Of a DNA stretch of 64,000 nt, positions 18,190-26,635 are shown piece by piece (position 1 is the first letter of the stretch; the number at the start of each line of letters is the position of its first letter). The stretch lies in NCBI RefSeq assembly GCF_001570725.1, contig NZ_BCNV01000001.1, positions 1,798,001 to 1,862,000 of the forward strand, read 5' to 3'. The position numbers and the translations under genes are program-made. This stretch comes from Paenibacillus amylolyticus (GTDB lineage Bacteria > Bacillota > Bacilli > Paenibacillales > Paenibacillaceae). The notes below the pieces were generated by a model. It made no database searches. It saw nothing but the letters and a program-made list of their open reading frames with translations, and was not told the DNA's origin.

Positions 18190-18612
18190 ATGCGACGTTT
18201 TAACCGTTTTTATACCAACATACTCGGTGTACTCGACAAGCATATTCTCGGAACAGGTTATTCGTTTGCAGAAGTACGGGTCATTATTGAGATTGGAATT
18301 CGGGGAGAGAGCATTGCGAACAATTTGGTGGATACACTGACTATTGATCGCAGTTATATGAGCCGAATCGTGAACAAGCTGTCCAAGGAAGGACTGCTGG
18401 TGAAAGTGGATTCTGCTGCCGACAGCCGGGTCAGTCTGATTCGTCTGACAGCCAAGGGTGAGGAACTGTATGCCCAATTGAATGATCGATCCGACCAACA
18501 GATTCTGAAATTAATGCAAGAATTGAATGAAGAAGAAATTCAAGAGGTATACACCTCCATGATGAACATACAAGAGAAGTTGAACAAGAAAGCAGGAGAG
18601 ACAACACGATGA
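18190..18612 (+). CDS. MarR-family transcriptional regulator
   Basis: Winged-helix repressor, 140 residues from the first standard start. Seen: helix 1 dimerisation region MRRFNRFYTNILGVLDKHIL, recognition helix DRSYMSRIVNKLSKEGLLV, and the wing DSAADSRVSLIRLTAKGEELY, a textbook MarR pattern. ATG 18190 has no ribosome site; an ideal AAGGAGG instead precedes an in-frame ATC at 18151, which would give a 153-residue protein with the longer N-terminal helix usual in the family. It overlaps the aldolase gene by four bases (ATGA). Two operator-like repeats lie directly upstream, so autorepression together with the aldolase gene is likely. Confidence 0.88.
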   Translation: MRRFNRFYTNILGVLDKHILGTGYSFAEVRVIIEIGIRGESIANNLVDTLTIDRSYMSRIVNKLSKEGLLVKVDSAADSRVSLIRLTAKGEELYAQLNDRSDQQILKLMQELNEEEIQEVYTSMMNIQEKLNKKAGETTR

Positions 18613-19688
18613 TACGATTTGAATGTGATTATAATGAAGGTGCGCATGAACGTATTTTACAAAAACTGATGGAAACCAACATGGAACAGACGAGCGGGTA
18701 TGGTACGGATGAACACTGTGAACGTGCGAGAATGCTTATTCGTCAGGCCTGTGACAATGAGCAGGCTGATGTTCATTTCTTGGTTGGTGGTACACAGACG
18801 AATACAACGGTGATTGCCTCTATTTTGCGTCCATTTCAAGGTGTAATTGCTGCGACATCTGGACACATTGCGGTTCATGAGACGGGAGCTATTGAAGCTA
18901 CGGGGCATAAGGTGCTCACGGTTCCAAGCGAGGACGGAAAGATCACGCCAGAGCAGGTTAGGGCAGTCTACGATGCGCACATGAACGAGTCGTCACCGGA
19001 ACATTGTGTACAGCCAGGCATGGTCTACATATCTCAGCCAACAGAGAATGGAACGATGTACAGTAAGGCAGAACTGCAAGCATTGCATACAGTCAGCAGA
19101 GCATGTGGTCTTCCATTTTTCGTGGATGGAGCACGTCTTGGATATGCACTTGCCTCCCTAGATTGCGATATGACACTTGCTGATCTTGCACGCTTGTGCG
19201 ATGTATTTTACATCGGCGGAACCAAGATTGGGGCATTGATGGGAGAGGCGGTTGTTATCCTGAATGATGCGCTCAAACCTGATTTTCGTTATATGATCAA
19301 ACAAAAAGGGGGTCTGCTCGCCAAGGGCAGATTGCTCGGAATCCAATTCGAAACCTTGTTCGAAGACGGTCTGTATCTTGATATTTCCCGTCATGCCGTG
19401 GATATGGCCTTGAGAATTCATGATTCACTCGAACAGCAGGGAGTACGCTTCCTATACGACTCACCAACCAACCAGCAGTTTCCGATTCTACCTAATCTGT
19501 TGCTTGAGAAATTACGCAGTGGTTATACGTTCTCCTTCTGGGAAAAGGTTGACGATACACACAGTGCGGTGCGATTCTGTACCAGCTGGGCAACTCGGCA
19601 GGAGAATGTGGATGCACTGACTCGTGACATCGCTCAATTATTGCACGAAGAGATCCACGTGCCTGAACGGGTCGAAGCATTGGTTTAA
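18609..19688 (+). CDS. Threonine aldolase / beta-eliminating lyase family PLP enzyme
   Basis: Fold-type I PLP enzyme of the low-specificity L-threonine aldolase group, which cleaves beta-hydroxy amino acids to glycine and an aldehyde. 359 residues, normal length. Seen: FLVGGTQTN near the phosphate site, His90 in AVHETGA stacking position, FVDGARLGYA with Asp173 and Arg176, and the Schiff-base Lys206 in YIGGTKIGA. The end of the protein is ordinary for the family. It is translationally coupled to the MarR gene, suggesting that a small molecule sensed by that regulator induces the enzyme. Exact substrate is not determined by sequence. Confidence 0.88.
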   Translation: MIRFECDYNEGAHERILQKLMETNMEQTSGYGTDEHCERARMLIRQACDNEQADVHFLVGGTQTNTTVIASILRPFQGVIAATSGHIAVHETGAIEATGHKVLTVPSEDGKITPEQVRAVYDAHMNESSPEHCVQPGMVYISQPTENGTMYSKAELQALHTVSRACGLPFFVDGARLGYALASLDCDMTLADLARLCDVFYIGGTKIGALMGEAVVILNDALKPDFRYMIKQKGGLLAKGRLLGIQFETLFEDGLYLDISRHAVDMALRIHDSLEQQGVRFLYDSPTNQQFPILPNLLLEKLRSGYTFSFWEKVDDTHSAVRFCTSWATRQENVDALTRDIAQLLHEEIHVPERVEALV

Positions 19689-19702
19689 ATTTGAATTTAC
19701 TG

Positions 19703-19736
19703 AAAAGAGGACAACCCGTTGGGGTTGTCCTCTTTT
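19703..19736. terminator. Bidirectional terminator
   Basis: Long stem from AAAAGAGGACAACCC and its complement, with T/A tracts on both sides, between the convergent aldolase and AraC-type genes. Confidence 0.88.
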
Positions 19737-19772
19737 GGTTTGCTTTTTTGAGATAGAGAGTGCATATCTCGG

Positions 19773-20690
19773 TTATTCACTCAAGACGATATCATATTTC
19801 TCTTTCAACCGTCGGATATCAGCTCTTGGCGGTGCACCGAACATGCGTGCATATTCGCGGCTAAATTGAGAGGCACTCTCGTAGCCAACCCGGAACGCTA
19901 CATCTGCTGCATCTGCAGATTCGGCCATCAGGAGTCGCCGGGCTTCCTGTAATCTTAATTGTTTCTGGAATTGTAATGGGCTCATGGCTGTGATCTCTTT
20001 GAAGTGACGATGGAATGAAGAGACGCTCATGCTGGCGGTCTCAGCCAGATCTTCAATGCGAAATGGCTGTTCCCAATGGTGAACGATGTACTCGATCGAT
20101 TCCCTAATCCGATATGTGCTGCTGCCTTCCACTGCAATCTGCGCCAATTCTCCTCCGTAGGGTCCCTGAAGGAGGCGGAACAGAATTTCTTTAACGTATA
20201 ACGGAGCAAGGAACGGAATTTCTCCCGGCGTATCCAGCAATCGGACAAGCCGGAGTACAGCGTCCTCAATGGACGATTCCATCTGACCTACGAACATGGC
20301 TCGTCTGGCGTTTTCGTTGAAAGTTACCTTGATATTGCATTCGTTCAGTACTTCGAGAATTTGGTTCGGTGTGAATTCAAGCTTGAGACTTAAGTAGGGT
20401 GCATCGGCGGATGCCTTGATAATCTGCCCGATAACCGGGAGATTCATGGAAGCAATCAGATAATTGGAAGGTCCATATTCATAACGCTCCTGCGCGAGCA
20501 ATACTTCTTTCAACCCTTGAACAATCACACAAAATGAAGGTTTATATACTCTGTATGCTGGCTCGCTAATCCTTGAATGGTGATAAACAAACAGGGAAGG
20601 AATCGCCGTTTCCATTGCACCATTATGATTGGAATGGCGTTCAATCAGGTCACTCAATTCCTGTTTTGGTTGAGATAATTCTTCGGTCAT
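19773..20690 (-). CDS. AraC-family regulator with AraC_N-type sensor domain
   Basis: 305 residues. The N-terminal half matches the AraC_N cupin-like pattern (PSFCVIVQGLKEVLLAQERYEYG). The C-terminal half has two helix-turn-helix units: IEDLAETASMSVSSFHRHFKEITAMSPLQFQK and AADVAFRVGYESASQFSREYARMFGAPP. Members of this type often sit next to, and activate, oxidoreductase genes for aldehydes or alcohols. Here no obvious target is adjacent: upstream is a 530-bp stretch without a clear gene. ATG at 20690 follows AGGAGG. Ligand unknown. Confidence 0.9.
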   Translation of the reverse strand: MTEELSQPKQELSDLIERHSNHNGAMETAIPSLFVYHHSRISEPAYRVYKPSFCVIVQGLKEVLLAQERYEYGPSNYLIASMNLPVIGQIIKASADAPYLSLKLEFTPNQILEVLNECNIKVTFNENARRAMFVGQMESSIEDAVLRLVRLLDTPGEIPFLAPLYVKEILFRLLQGPYGGELAQIAVEGSSTYRIRESIEYIVHHWEQPFRIEDLAETASMSVSSFHRHFKEITAMSPLQFQKQLRLQEARRLLMAESADAADVAFRVGYESASQFSREYARMFGAPPRADIRRLKEKYDIVLSE

Positions 20691-21220
20691 ACGTATTCCT
20701 CCTCACGGGTTTAACCTAGTTACATTATAAAGCTTACCGTACAGAACCAAAAGGGGGCCTGAGAGGATCAGGCAATCAATTAAGACGATTGATATACCGC
20801 TCGCAACCCATGACTCGGCATACTAAGAGTATGTTAACAGAGTCAAGCAATTAAAGTTTATTTGAAAAGTTGGGTGAACAAGGTGATGAAGTGGTTATCA
20901 ATCCAGGTCAGGGGAATTTTGATTGACAGGCTCGAATCACAGATCAAGTTGGAAGAGAATTCCGTACATCGAGATATATACTTCACATGCTGGTTAGAGC
21001 TCGTTTCCGAAGAGGTGGAGACAACATCCTTTTACAAAACAAATTCAAGGAGAAAACGTGCATTGAAATAGGAAATTTCAGATGATCCGAATTTTTAATG
21101 TTAAGGTCGCCACCCGGCGGCTATTTTTTTATAATGATCTTAGAAGTGAATTGACAGTTTCGTTATATTAAAGTTATTATAGATACATTAGATCCTTGAT
21201 TGAAGAGGAGATTATATTCT
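20691..21220. other. 530-bp stretch without a convincing gene
   Basis: Contains the AraC promoter side, a 69-codon open frame at 20862-21071 without ribosome site or recognisable domain, a terminator-like hairpin at 21106-21130, and the promoter side of the methyltransferase gene. The hairpin suggests that a short transcript ends here, so a small RNA or lost gene is possible. Confidence 0.4.
21106..21130 (+). terminator. Terminator-like hairpin without an assigned gene
   Basis: Stem GTCGCC / GGCGGC with loop ACCC and one G-T pair, then CTA and T7. No confident gene precedes it on this strand. Confidence 0.6.
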
Positions 21221-21985
21221 ATGAATAACGGACATTCATCCGATCAAGCGAACGAACCGTGGAGTGGTCATTCCATTCCGTTTACAACGTTACAGGGAAC
21301 ACCTATCTTATCCTTGCTCCAGCCATCACATGGGGAAAGAATCCTTGATGTAGGTTGCGGCAACGGGGATCTGACAGCCAAAATTGCAGCGGCAGGAGCA
21401 CTGCCAGCAGGTATAGATTTTTCAGAGGATACGATTAGGCAAGCTAAACAGAAATACCCGGATATAAATTTTCAAGTCGAAAATGCTTGTGATTATCAGA
21501 CAGAAGAACTGTTTGATGCGGTTTTCTCTCATGCCGTTCTGCATTGGATAAAGGATGCACCAGCTGTAGTACAATCAATACAGTTAGCGCTCAAGACGGG
21601 CGGGCGATTCGTGGCTGAGTTTGCTGCAAATGGCAACACAGCTATATTAATTACAGCGGTACGGGAAGAACTGGATGCCCGTGGATACAAATGGGAAGGT
21701 CGGAATCCGTGGTATCACCCAACCATTGGCGAATATGCGAATTTACTGGAGCAAAACGGTTTTCGAGTTAGTCTGGCCCAGCACGTGGACCAATTTACCC
21801 CGTTCAAGCCAGGTGCCAGAAAGTGGTTGACCAGCTTTGCAGAGTATTTATTCAGCGGTATCACACCTGCGGTACAGGATGTTATTATGGAAGCTGTTGA
21901 GAAAAAAGTACAGCCACAACTGATGCGGGATGGACAATGGTATTTGGACAGAAGCCGATTGCGAGTCGTAGCTGTTAAGGAATAG
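21221..21985 (+). CDS. Class I SAM-dependent methyltransferase
   Basis: 254 residues. SAM-binding motif I is ILDVGCGNGDLT at 41-52, followed by the acidic post-I region GIDFSEDT and motif II-like LFDAVFSHAVLHWIKD. The overall layout resembles trans-aconitate methyltransferase-like enzymes acting on small molecules; the substrate is not inferable. ATG at 21221 with AGAGGAG nine bases upstream is preferred over TTG 21200. The pentapeptide-repeat gene follows after 11 bp, so the two are likely co-transcribed. Confidence 0.88.
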   Translation: MNNGHSSDQANEPWSGHSIPFTTLQGTPILSLLQPSHGERILDVGCGNGDLTAKIAAAGALPAGIDFSEDTIRQAKQKYPDINFQVENACDYQTEELFDAVFSHAVLHWIKDAPAVVQSIQLALKTGGRFVAEFAANGNTAILITAVREELDARGYKWEGRNPWYHPTIGEYANLLEQNGFRVSLAQHVDQFTPFKPGARKWLTSFAEYLFSGITPAVQDVIMEAVEKKVQPQLMRDGQWYLDRSRLRVVAVKE

Positions 21986-21996
21986 GGGAATGCGGT

Positions 21997-22626
21997 ATGA
22001 GAGTGGACAAACCAAAGCTTCAGGAGCAGTTGCTCGAACCGGAAACGATTGTATTTCTCGAATCCAAAGTGGAGTACAAACACAAACTGATCGAGAATAT
22101 TACATTGGATCAACAGGAAGCGAGTAAGGTTTCCTTTGAAAATGTTGTATTTAGACATGTGACGATCTCGGAGTCTACCTTGGAACAATTTGAATTCACC
22201 GACGTCCGGTTCGAACACTGCGATTTCTCCAATGTCAATCTCTCTGGTGCCTTCATGCACCGGATCGAATGGCATAACTGCAAGTTTGTCGGAACTGATT
22301 TTTCCAATAGTCGATTGCAAAATGTCAATTTCCTTCATGGCTTAGGAGACTACAGCAATTTCCGTTTTGCCCATCTGAAACAGGTCTCCTTCTCGGAATG
22401 TTCCTTGATTGGTGCGGACTTTGCCTATCTTGCACTTCAAAAAATGGAGTTCAGTCAATGTAACATCGACCAAGCTTCCATGACGGGGACCAAAATGAAG
22501 GATTTGGATCTTAGCGATTGCCAATTTGACTCCTTGGTGCTGACCATGGAAGATCTCAACGGCTGTGTGATCTCACCACATCAAGCCGCTACATTTGTAG
22601 GATTAATGGGCATCATTATTAAATAA
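21997..22626 (+). CDS. Pentapeptide-repeat protein
   Basis: 209 residues; from about residue 40 to 185 the chain repeats an A(D/N)LXX-like five-residue pattern (VSFENVVFRH, FEFTDVRFEHCDFSN, VNLSGAFMH, CKFVGTDFSN, SLIGADFAY, LDLSDCQFD), which folds as a right-handed square beta helix. Some relatives (Qnr, MfpA) mimic DNA and protect gyrase; many others have no known role. This one has a divergent N-terminal 40 residues and a short C-terminal tail. It directly follows the methyltransferase gene. Confidence 0.85.
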   Translation: MRVDKPKLQEQLLEPETIVFLESKVEYKHKLIENITLDQQEASKVSFENVVFRHVTISESTLEQFEFTDVRFEHCDFSNVNLSGAFMHRIEWHNCKFVGTDFSNSRLQNVNFLHGLGDYSNFRFAHLKQVSFSECSLIGADFAYLALQKMEFSQCNIDQASMTGTKMKDLDLSDCQFDSLVLTMEDLNGCVISPHQAATFVGLMGIIIK

Positions 22627-22696
22627 ATGGCATGACCATAATATTAGGGTTGCCAAGATAGTAGAAGTGTGTATAATTGGAGACACATTAGAATAA

Positions 22697-22835
22697 AAAC
22701 AGGTTTTCTAGGGTTCCGCGGCGGTTGTGTCGGTCTGGTCCGAGAGAAAACCCGCAACCTGTTGGTTGTGCCACGGAGGGATAAAAGCCTGGGAGATGAA
22801 CTGCTACATGCAGTTTGTTTCCCGGGCTTTTTTTG
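22697..22835 (+). promoter_or_regulatory. Guanidine-I (ykkC) riboswitch with terminator
   Basis: The signature blocks of the class I guanidine riboswitch are visible in order: CTAGGGTTCCG at 22708-22718, GGTCTGGTCCGAGAG at 22732-22746, and ACGGAGGGATAAAAGCC running to GGGAGA at 22796. P1 can form between CAGGTT and AACCTG. An expression terminator follows: AGCCTGGGA pairs with TCCCGGGCT and is followed by T7, and its 5' arm overlaps the conserved 3' part of the aptamer. Binding of guanidinium is expected to prevent terminator formation and switch on the exporter genes. Confidence 0.95.
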
Positions 22836-22897
22836 TTTTTACGCTAATTTACCCATACTAGGTGAAAAAAATGAATTAGAGAAGGAGTGTTACAGGA

Positions 22898-23236
22898 ATG
22901 AATAAAACATGGATGTCGGTTGTGATTGCTGCTTTGTTTGAAGTGGGTTGGGTCATTGGATTGAAACATGCCAGTGGTCTGCTGGAATGGGGGCTTACAC
23001 TCGTTGCGATTATCATTAGTTTTTCCTTAATGATTGCAGCTTCGCGGACACTGCCCGTGGGAACCGTATACGCAGTTTTCGTTGGCCTGGGTACCGCAGG
23101 TACAGTGCTTGCAGAGATTGTTTTGTTTAATGCACCTGTGCAAACCGGAAAAATGATACTCATTGGTGTACTTTTACTCGGCGTAATTGGGCTTAAAATG
23201 CTAAGTAAAGAGAAGAATAAGGAGGTGCAGCTATAA
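22898..23236 (+). CDS. gdnC: SMR-family guanidinium exporter subunit GdnC (YkkC)
   Basis: Small multidrug-resistance family subunit, 112 residues, four membrane helices, with the essential membrane Glu in helix 1 ([14 protein letters not shown]) and the conserved [15 protein letters not shown] loop. It follows the guanidine-I riboswitch, whose ligand defines its likely cargo: protonated guanidine, exchanged for protons. Length matches Bacillus YkkC. It overlaps the gdnD gene by one base and supplies half of a paired heteromeric exporter. A ribosome site GAAGGAG precedes the ATG. Confidence 0.95.
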   Translation: MNKTWMSVVIAALFEVGWVIGLKHASGLLEWGLTLVAIIISFSLMIAASRTLPVGTVYAVFVGLGTAGTVLAEIVLFNAPVQTGKMILIGVLLLGVIGLKMLSKEKNKEVQL

Positions 23237-23550
23237 TGAACTGGGTATTTCTTGTCTTGGCAGGCGTATTTGAGATGATCGGAGTGCTGATGATAAACAA
23301 GTTGCACAAAGACCGTAATTTCATTTCACTGGTTTTATTGATAGCCGGGTTTGGTTTAAGCTTCCTGTTCCTGTCCCTTGCGATGGAAACTCTTCCGATG
23401 GGGACAGCATATGCGGTATGGACGGGAATCGGAGCCTCTGGCGGTGCTATTCTTGGCATGGTGTTTTACGGAGAACCTCGCAATGCCCTAAGAATTCTGT
23501 TTATCGCTATGGTGCTCGGATCGGCAGTCGGTCTTAAATTGGTTAGTTAA
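23236..23550 (+). CDS. gdnD: SMR-family guanidinium exporter subunit GdnD (YkkD)
   Basis: 104 residues, four membrane helices, helix 1 Glu in LAGVFEMIGVLMI and the conserved GTAYAVWTGIGASGG loop, matching YkkD in length. Start ATG shares one base with the gdnC stop and follows AAGGAGG within gdnC. Works with GdnC as the guanidinium exporter under riboswitch control. Confidence 0.95.
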   Translation: MNWVFLVLAGVFEMIGVLMINKLHKDRNFISLVLLIAGFGLSFLFLSLAMETLPMGTAYAVWTGIGASGGAILGMVFYGEPRNALRILFIAMVLGSAVGLKLVS

Positions 23551-23666
23551 ATAAGTGGAATTAAAAAGATAATGTACAGATTACGTTTTTAATGGTATCC
23601 TTATACGTTACGTGTGAAATAAAAGATACGTCTTATTGATAGATGTGCGTAAATGAAGGAGACAAC

Positions 23667-25067
23667 ATGACATTTAAGGACTTAAATATTATCCCCTCTA
23701 TTATGGAAGGGTTAAACAAAGCAAACTATACTAATCCTACCCCTATACAGGAACAGGCCATACCAGCTGTATTAGCTGGCAGAGATCTGCTGGGATGTGC
23801 ACAGACAGGAACGGGCAAGACGGCAGCATTTTCGGTGCCAATCATTCAATTATTAAGCGAAAGATCCAAAGGACCCAAGTCCGCACGACATATTCGCTCA
23901 TTGATTTTGACACCAACAAGAGAACTCGCGATTCAAATCGCGGATAACATCAAGGTATATAGTCGGTATACGGACATCCGTTGTACGGCTATCGTTGGTG
24001 GTGTTTCGCAAAAAGTACAAGAGCGTGCACTGAATCAAGGTGCAGATATTATTATCGCAACGCCTGGCAGATTGAACGATCTGATTAACCAGAAGCGTAT
24101 TGATCTGAAGATGGTTGAGATTCTCGTTCTGGATGAAGCAGACCGGATGTTGGACATGGGCTTCATTCATGATGTGAAAAGAATCATTGCCAAGATGCCA
24201 AACAAGAAGCAGACGCTGTTCTTCTCAGCTACGATGCCTCCTGAAATCACCAAAATGGTTAAAACCTTGCTGGTTGATCCAGTCAAAGTGGAAATTACAC
24301 CGGTATCTTCGACAGTGGACCGCATTGAGCAGTCTATATATTTGCTGGAGAATGGCAAGAAGCAGCAGATGTTGAACCAAATTTTGGAGGATAAATCCAT
24401 CGTCACGGCATTGGTGTTCACACGCACGAAGCGCGGCGCTGACCGGGTTACACGTGATTTGGCCAAGGTGAATGTTACGGCACAGGCTATTCATGGCAAT
24501 AAGTCTCAGAACGAGCGACAACGGGCACTGAACAACTTCAAGAGTGGGGCCACGCGAGTACTGGTGGCGACGGATATCGCGGCAAGAGGAATTGACGTGG
24601 AAGAACTGTCGCATGTCATCAACTTTAACCTGCCTAACATTCCGGAAACGTATGTTCACCGTATTGGACGTACAGGTAGAGCAGGGAAAAGCGGGATGGC
24701 CATCTCATTCTGTGAGAAAGACGAACTTCCATTCCTGAGGGATATCGAGAAAGTAATCAAGAAGACGATTCCTGAAGTGAAAGGTCATCCGTATCCAATG
24801 ACAGGTGTACCTGTGTTTGAAAAAACGAACAAAGCACCAGGCGGTAAACCTGCCTTTAACAAATCATCTGCAGGCAAACCGGCCAAGTCCAAGGCGAACC
24901 CGGCACGCAAGCCAAAATCCGAGTGGTTTGCCAAGAGTGGTAAAACGACTAGTAGTCGTTCAAACGATGCTAGATCCAACGGCAGTAGATCACACAGCAG
25001 TAGCAGTAAACCCAATAATGGCTCGTTCAGCCGCAGCAGCAAAACAAGAAACGATAGAGCCAATTAA
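23667..25067 (+). CDS. DEAD-box ATP-dependent RNA helicase
   Basis: 466 residues with all superfamily 2 helicase motifs: AQTGTGKT (I), PTRELAIQ (Ia), TPGR (Ib), DEAD at the ATPase site (II), FSATMPP (III), and in the second RecA domain TRTKRGAD, ARGID and HRIGRTGRAG (VI). The last 90 residues are basic and disordered, rich in Ser, Asn, Arg and Lys (SRSNDARSNGSRSHSSSS), as in RhlE/CshA-type RNA chaperones acting in mRNA decay, ribosome assembly or cold adaptation. ATG 23667 with AAGGAG upstream is preferred over 23643. A single-gene unit with terminator. Confidence 0.95.
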   Translation: MTFKDLNIIPSIMEGLNKANYTNPTPIQEQAIPAVLAGRDLLGCAQTGTGKTAAFSVPIIQLLSERSKGPKSARHIRSLILTPTRELAIQIADNIKVYSRYTDIRCTAIVGGVSQKVQERALNQGADIIIATPGRLNDLINQKRIDLKMVEILVLDEADRMLDMGFIHDVKRIIAKMPNKKQTLFFSATMPPEITKMVKTLLVDPVKVEITPVSSTVDRIEQSIYLLENGKKQQMLNQILEDKSIVTALVFTRTKRGADRVTRDLAKVNVTAQAIHGNKSQNERQRALNNFKSGATRVLVATDIAARGIDVEELSHVINFNLPNIPETYVHRIGRTGRAGKSGMAISFCEKDELPFLRDIEKVIKKTIPEVKGHPYPMTGVPVFEKTNKAPGGKPAFNKSSAGKPAKSKANPARKPKSEWFAKSGKTTSSRSNDARSNGSRSHSSSSKPNNGSFSRSSKTRNDRAN

Positions 25068-25085
25068 GATTTAAATAAATCCAGA

Positions 25086-25122
25086 TAAAACCTTCTCCAT
25101 TCATTTGGAGGAGGTTTTATTA
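25086..25122 (+). terminator. Intrinsic terminator after helicase gene
   Basis: Stem TAAAACCTTCTCC / GGAGGAGGTTTTA with one G-T pair and a T-rich 3' arm. Confidence 0.85.
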
Positions 25123-25209
25123 TGTGCTTTTATGTGTAACAAGCTTATTTACATACGAACTTACATTCGGTATCATTATATCGTCCACTGGTGAAAGGGA
25201 GGTACTGAC

Positions 25210-25563
25210 TTGAAGGATACGATGATTAAATACAGCTTGAAGAAGAAAGGGGCGACCAAGGATTATCCATTTGGAACTGATCCAGTCGTGATTAAGGTTG
25301 CGGGTAAGATGTTCGCGCTTATATTTGATAACAAAGAAAAGAACTGTCGCTTGAACTTAAAATGTGATCCCATTATTGCAGAGAATCTGAGAGAGCAGCA
25401 TGAAGCCGTTCAACCAGGATATCATATGAACAAAAAACACTGGAATACCATTACACTGGATGGTTCCTTGTCAGATGAGGATATCTACGTCATGATTGAT
25501 CACTCTTATGATATGGTTGTCAAATCCCTTCCGAAAAGCGTTCGGGAATCTCTGGCCGAATAG
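25210..25563 (+). CDS. MmcQ/YjbR-family protein
   Basis: 117 residues, full length for the YjbR/CyaY-like family. The characteristic features are KDYPFGTDPVVIKVAGKMFALI at the start, CDPIIAENLREQHEAVQPGYHMNKKHWNTI in the middle and a C-terminal helix SYDMVVKSLPKS. Members are small and often called DNA-binding, but the function is not established. TTG 25210 has GGGAGG seven bases upstream; Met at 25222 is an alternative start. Confidence 0.88.
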   Translation: MKDTMIKYSLKKKGATKDYPFGTDPVVIKVAGKMFALIFDNKEKNCRLNLKCDPIIAENLREQHEAVQPGYHMNKKHWNTITLDGSLSDEDIYVMIDHSYDMVVKSLPKSVRESLAE

Positions 25564-25586
25564 TGAAGCATTTCATGTAACTTACA

Positions 25587-26456
25587 TTAATCGTCACTTA
25601 ACAGGTCACTGACCTGGAGTTTCTCATATGTCTCGGCTGAAGTCTGCCTATTCGTCGCGTAGTTGATTTTATAGATACAAGAGTAGATGACGTTTAACAC
25701 GTATTCAAAAGCAATTTGGGAAGAAAAGGATCCGATCTTGGCAAGCTTCACTTCATCATTGGGAACTCGGATACAGATCGTGCTGAGCTTCGCCAGTTCG
25801 CTGTGGCTGGTTGCTGTGATGGTGATAAAAGGAATGTGTTCGCGCTTAAAATGATGGGCCGCTGTAATATAACTCTGAGATTTTCCATGATAGGTAAGGA
25901 AAATGGCACAATCTTTTGTGGTCAAGTTGACGGTATGGTGCGCCCATTCAGACAGCTCCGTGGCAATGACTACATATTTATTGATTTTGAACAATTTATT
26001 TTGAAAACTTTTCGCCCGAATCTGTGAATCGCCCATGGCGTAGATGAATATCCGTTCAGCCCGATCCAATAATTGCGCTGTAAGTGACAGCAAGTCATCG
26101 TCCATATAGGCCACATTCTTCTCGATGGTTTCCTTCATTAATTCGGCAATTTCTTTTGCCACCTGAAGCGAAGACTCACCCAGACTGAACGGATAATTAG
26201 GGTCCACATTGGATATGTTCTGGGCGGAGTCCTGTTCAAATTCCCGGGCAAGTCTGATGATGAATTCTTTGAAGCCAGTGAGTTCAAGTTTGTGAACGAG
26301 TCGATTAATTGCTGAATGCGAGGTATAGGTGACTTTCGCGAGTTCTTGCACATTTAAATGAAGAATACGGTCCTTATGCGTCAATATGTAAGAAGCAATG
26401 CTTTTTTCATTCGGTGTAAAGTTATGCATGTCGGTTAATTGAGTTAGTATTTTCAT
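25587..26456 (-). CDS. RpiR/MurR-family regulator (HTH plus SIS domain)
   Basis: About 289 residues. The N-terminal RpiR helix-turn-helix reads NEKSIASYILTHKDRILHLNVQELAKVTYTSHSAINRLVHKLELTGFKEF. The C-terminal sugar-isomerase (SIS) domain binds phosphosugars (IFIYAMGDSQIRAKSFQNKL, then FLTYHGKSQSYITAA). These proteins sense phosphosugars and control sugar uptake or degradation genes. ATG at 26456 is chosen with GGGGTGA upstream; GTG at 26465 is possible. It is divergent from a Gfo/Idh oxidoreductase gene, its probable target, with a palindromic site between them. Confidence 0.9.
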   Translation of the reverse strand: MKILTQLTDMHNFTPNEKSIASYILTHKDRILHLNVQELAKVTYTSHSAINRLVHKLELTGFKEFIIRLAREFEQDSAQNISNVDPNYPFSLGESSLQVAKEIAELMKETIEKNVAYMDDDLLSLTAQLLDRAERIFIYAMGDSQIRAKSFQNKLFKINKYVVIATELSEWAHHTVNLTTKDCAIFLTYHGKSQSYITAAHHFKREHIPFITITATSHSELAKLSTICIRVPNDEVKLAKIGSFSSQIAFEYVLNVIYSCIYKINYATNRQTSAETYEKLQVSDLLSDD

Positions 26457-26503
26457 TAAGTTCACCCCAGGTAAGTTGAATAACGTCGATTACGGGCGTT
26501 CAT

Positions 26504-26518
26504 TAAACATTTTGTTTA
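26504..26518. promoter_or_regulatory. Candidate operator between RpiR and oxidoreductase genes
   Basis: Inverted repeat TAAACA-TTT-TGTTTA in the divergent region. It is close to the RpiR start, so autoregulation is plausible. Confidence 0.45.
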
Positions 26519-26635
26519 CAGACAGACCGTCAGGCATACCTAAAAATGGTCGATTGTACCGTTATGGAGGCAAAGCCTATATTCAGAGCTGTCTTCTTTT
26601 ATAATAAATGAAAAAGAGCCTTGGGGGGAATGATT

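Noticed and set aside
20862..21071. 69-codon frame in the gap before the methyltransferase
   Set aside because: No ribosome site at its start, no recognisable domain; kept only as a note in the gap entry.
21715..22338. 207-codon antisense frame across methyltransferase and pentapeptide genes
   Set aside because: Runs over two well-supported genes on the other strand and shows no recognisable protein.
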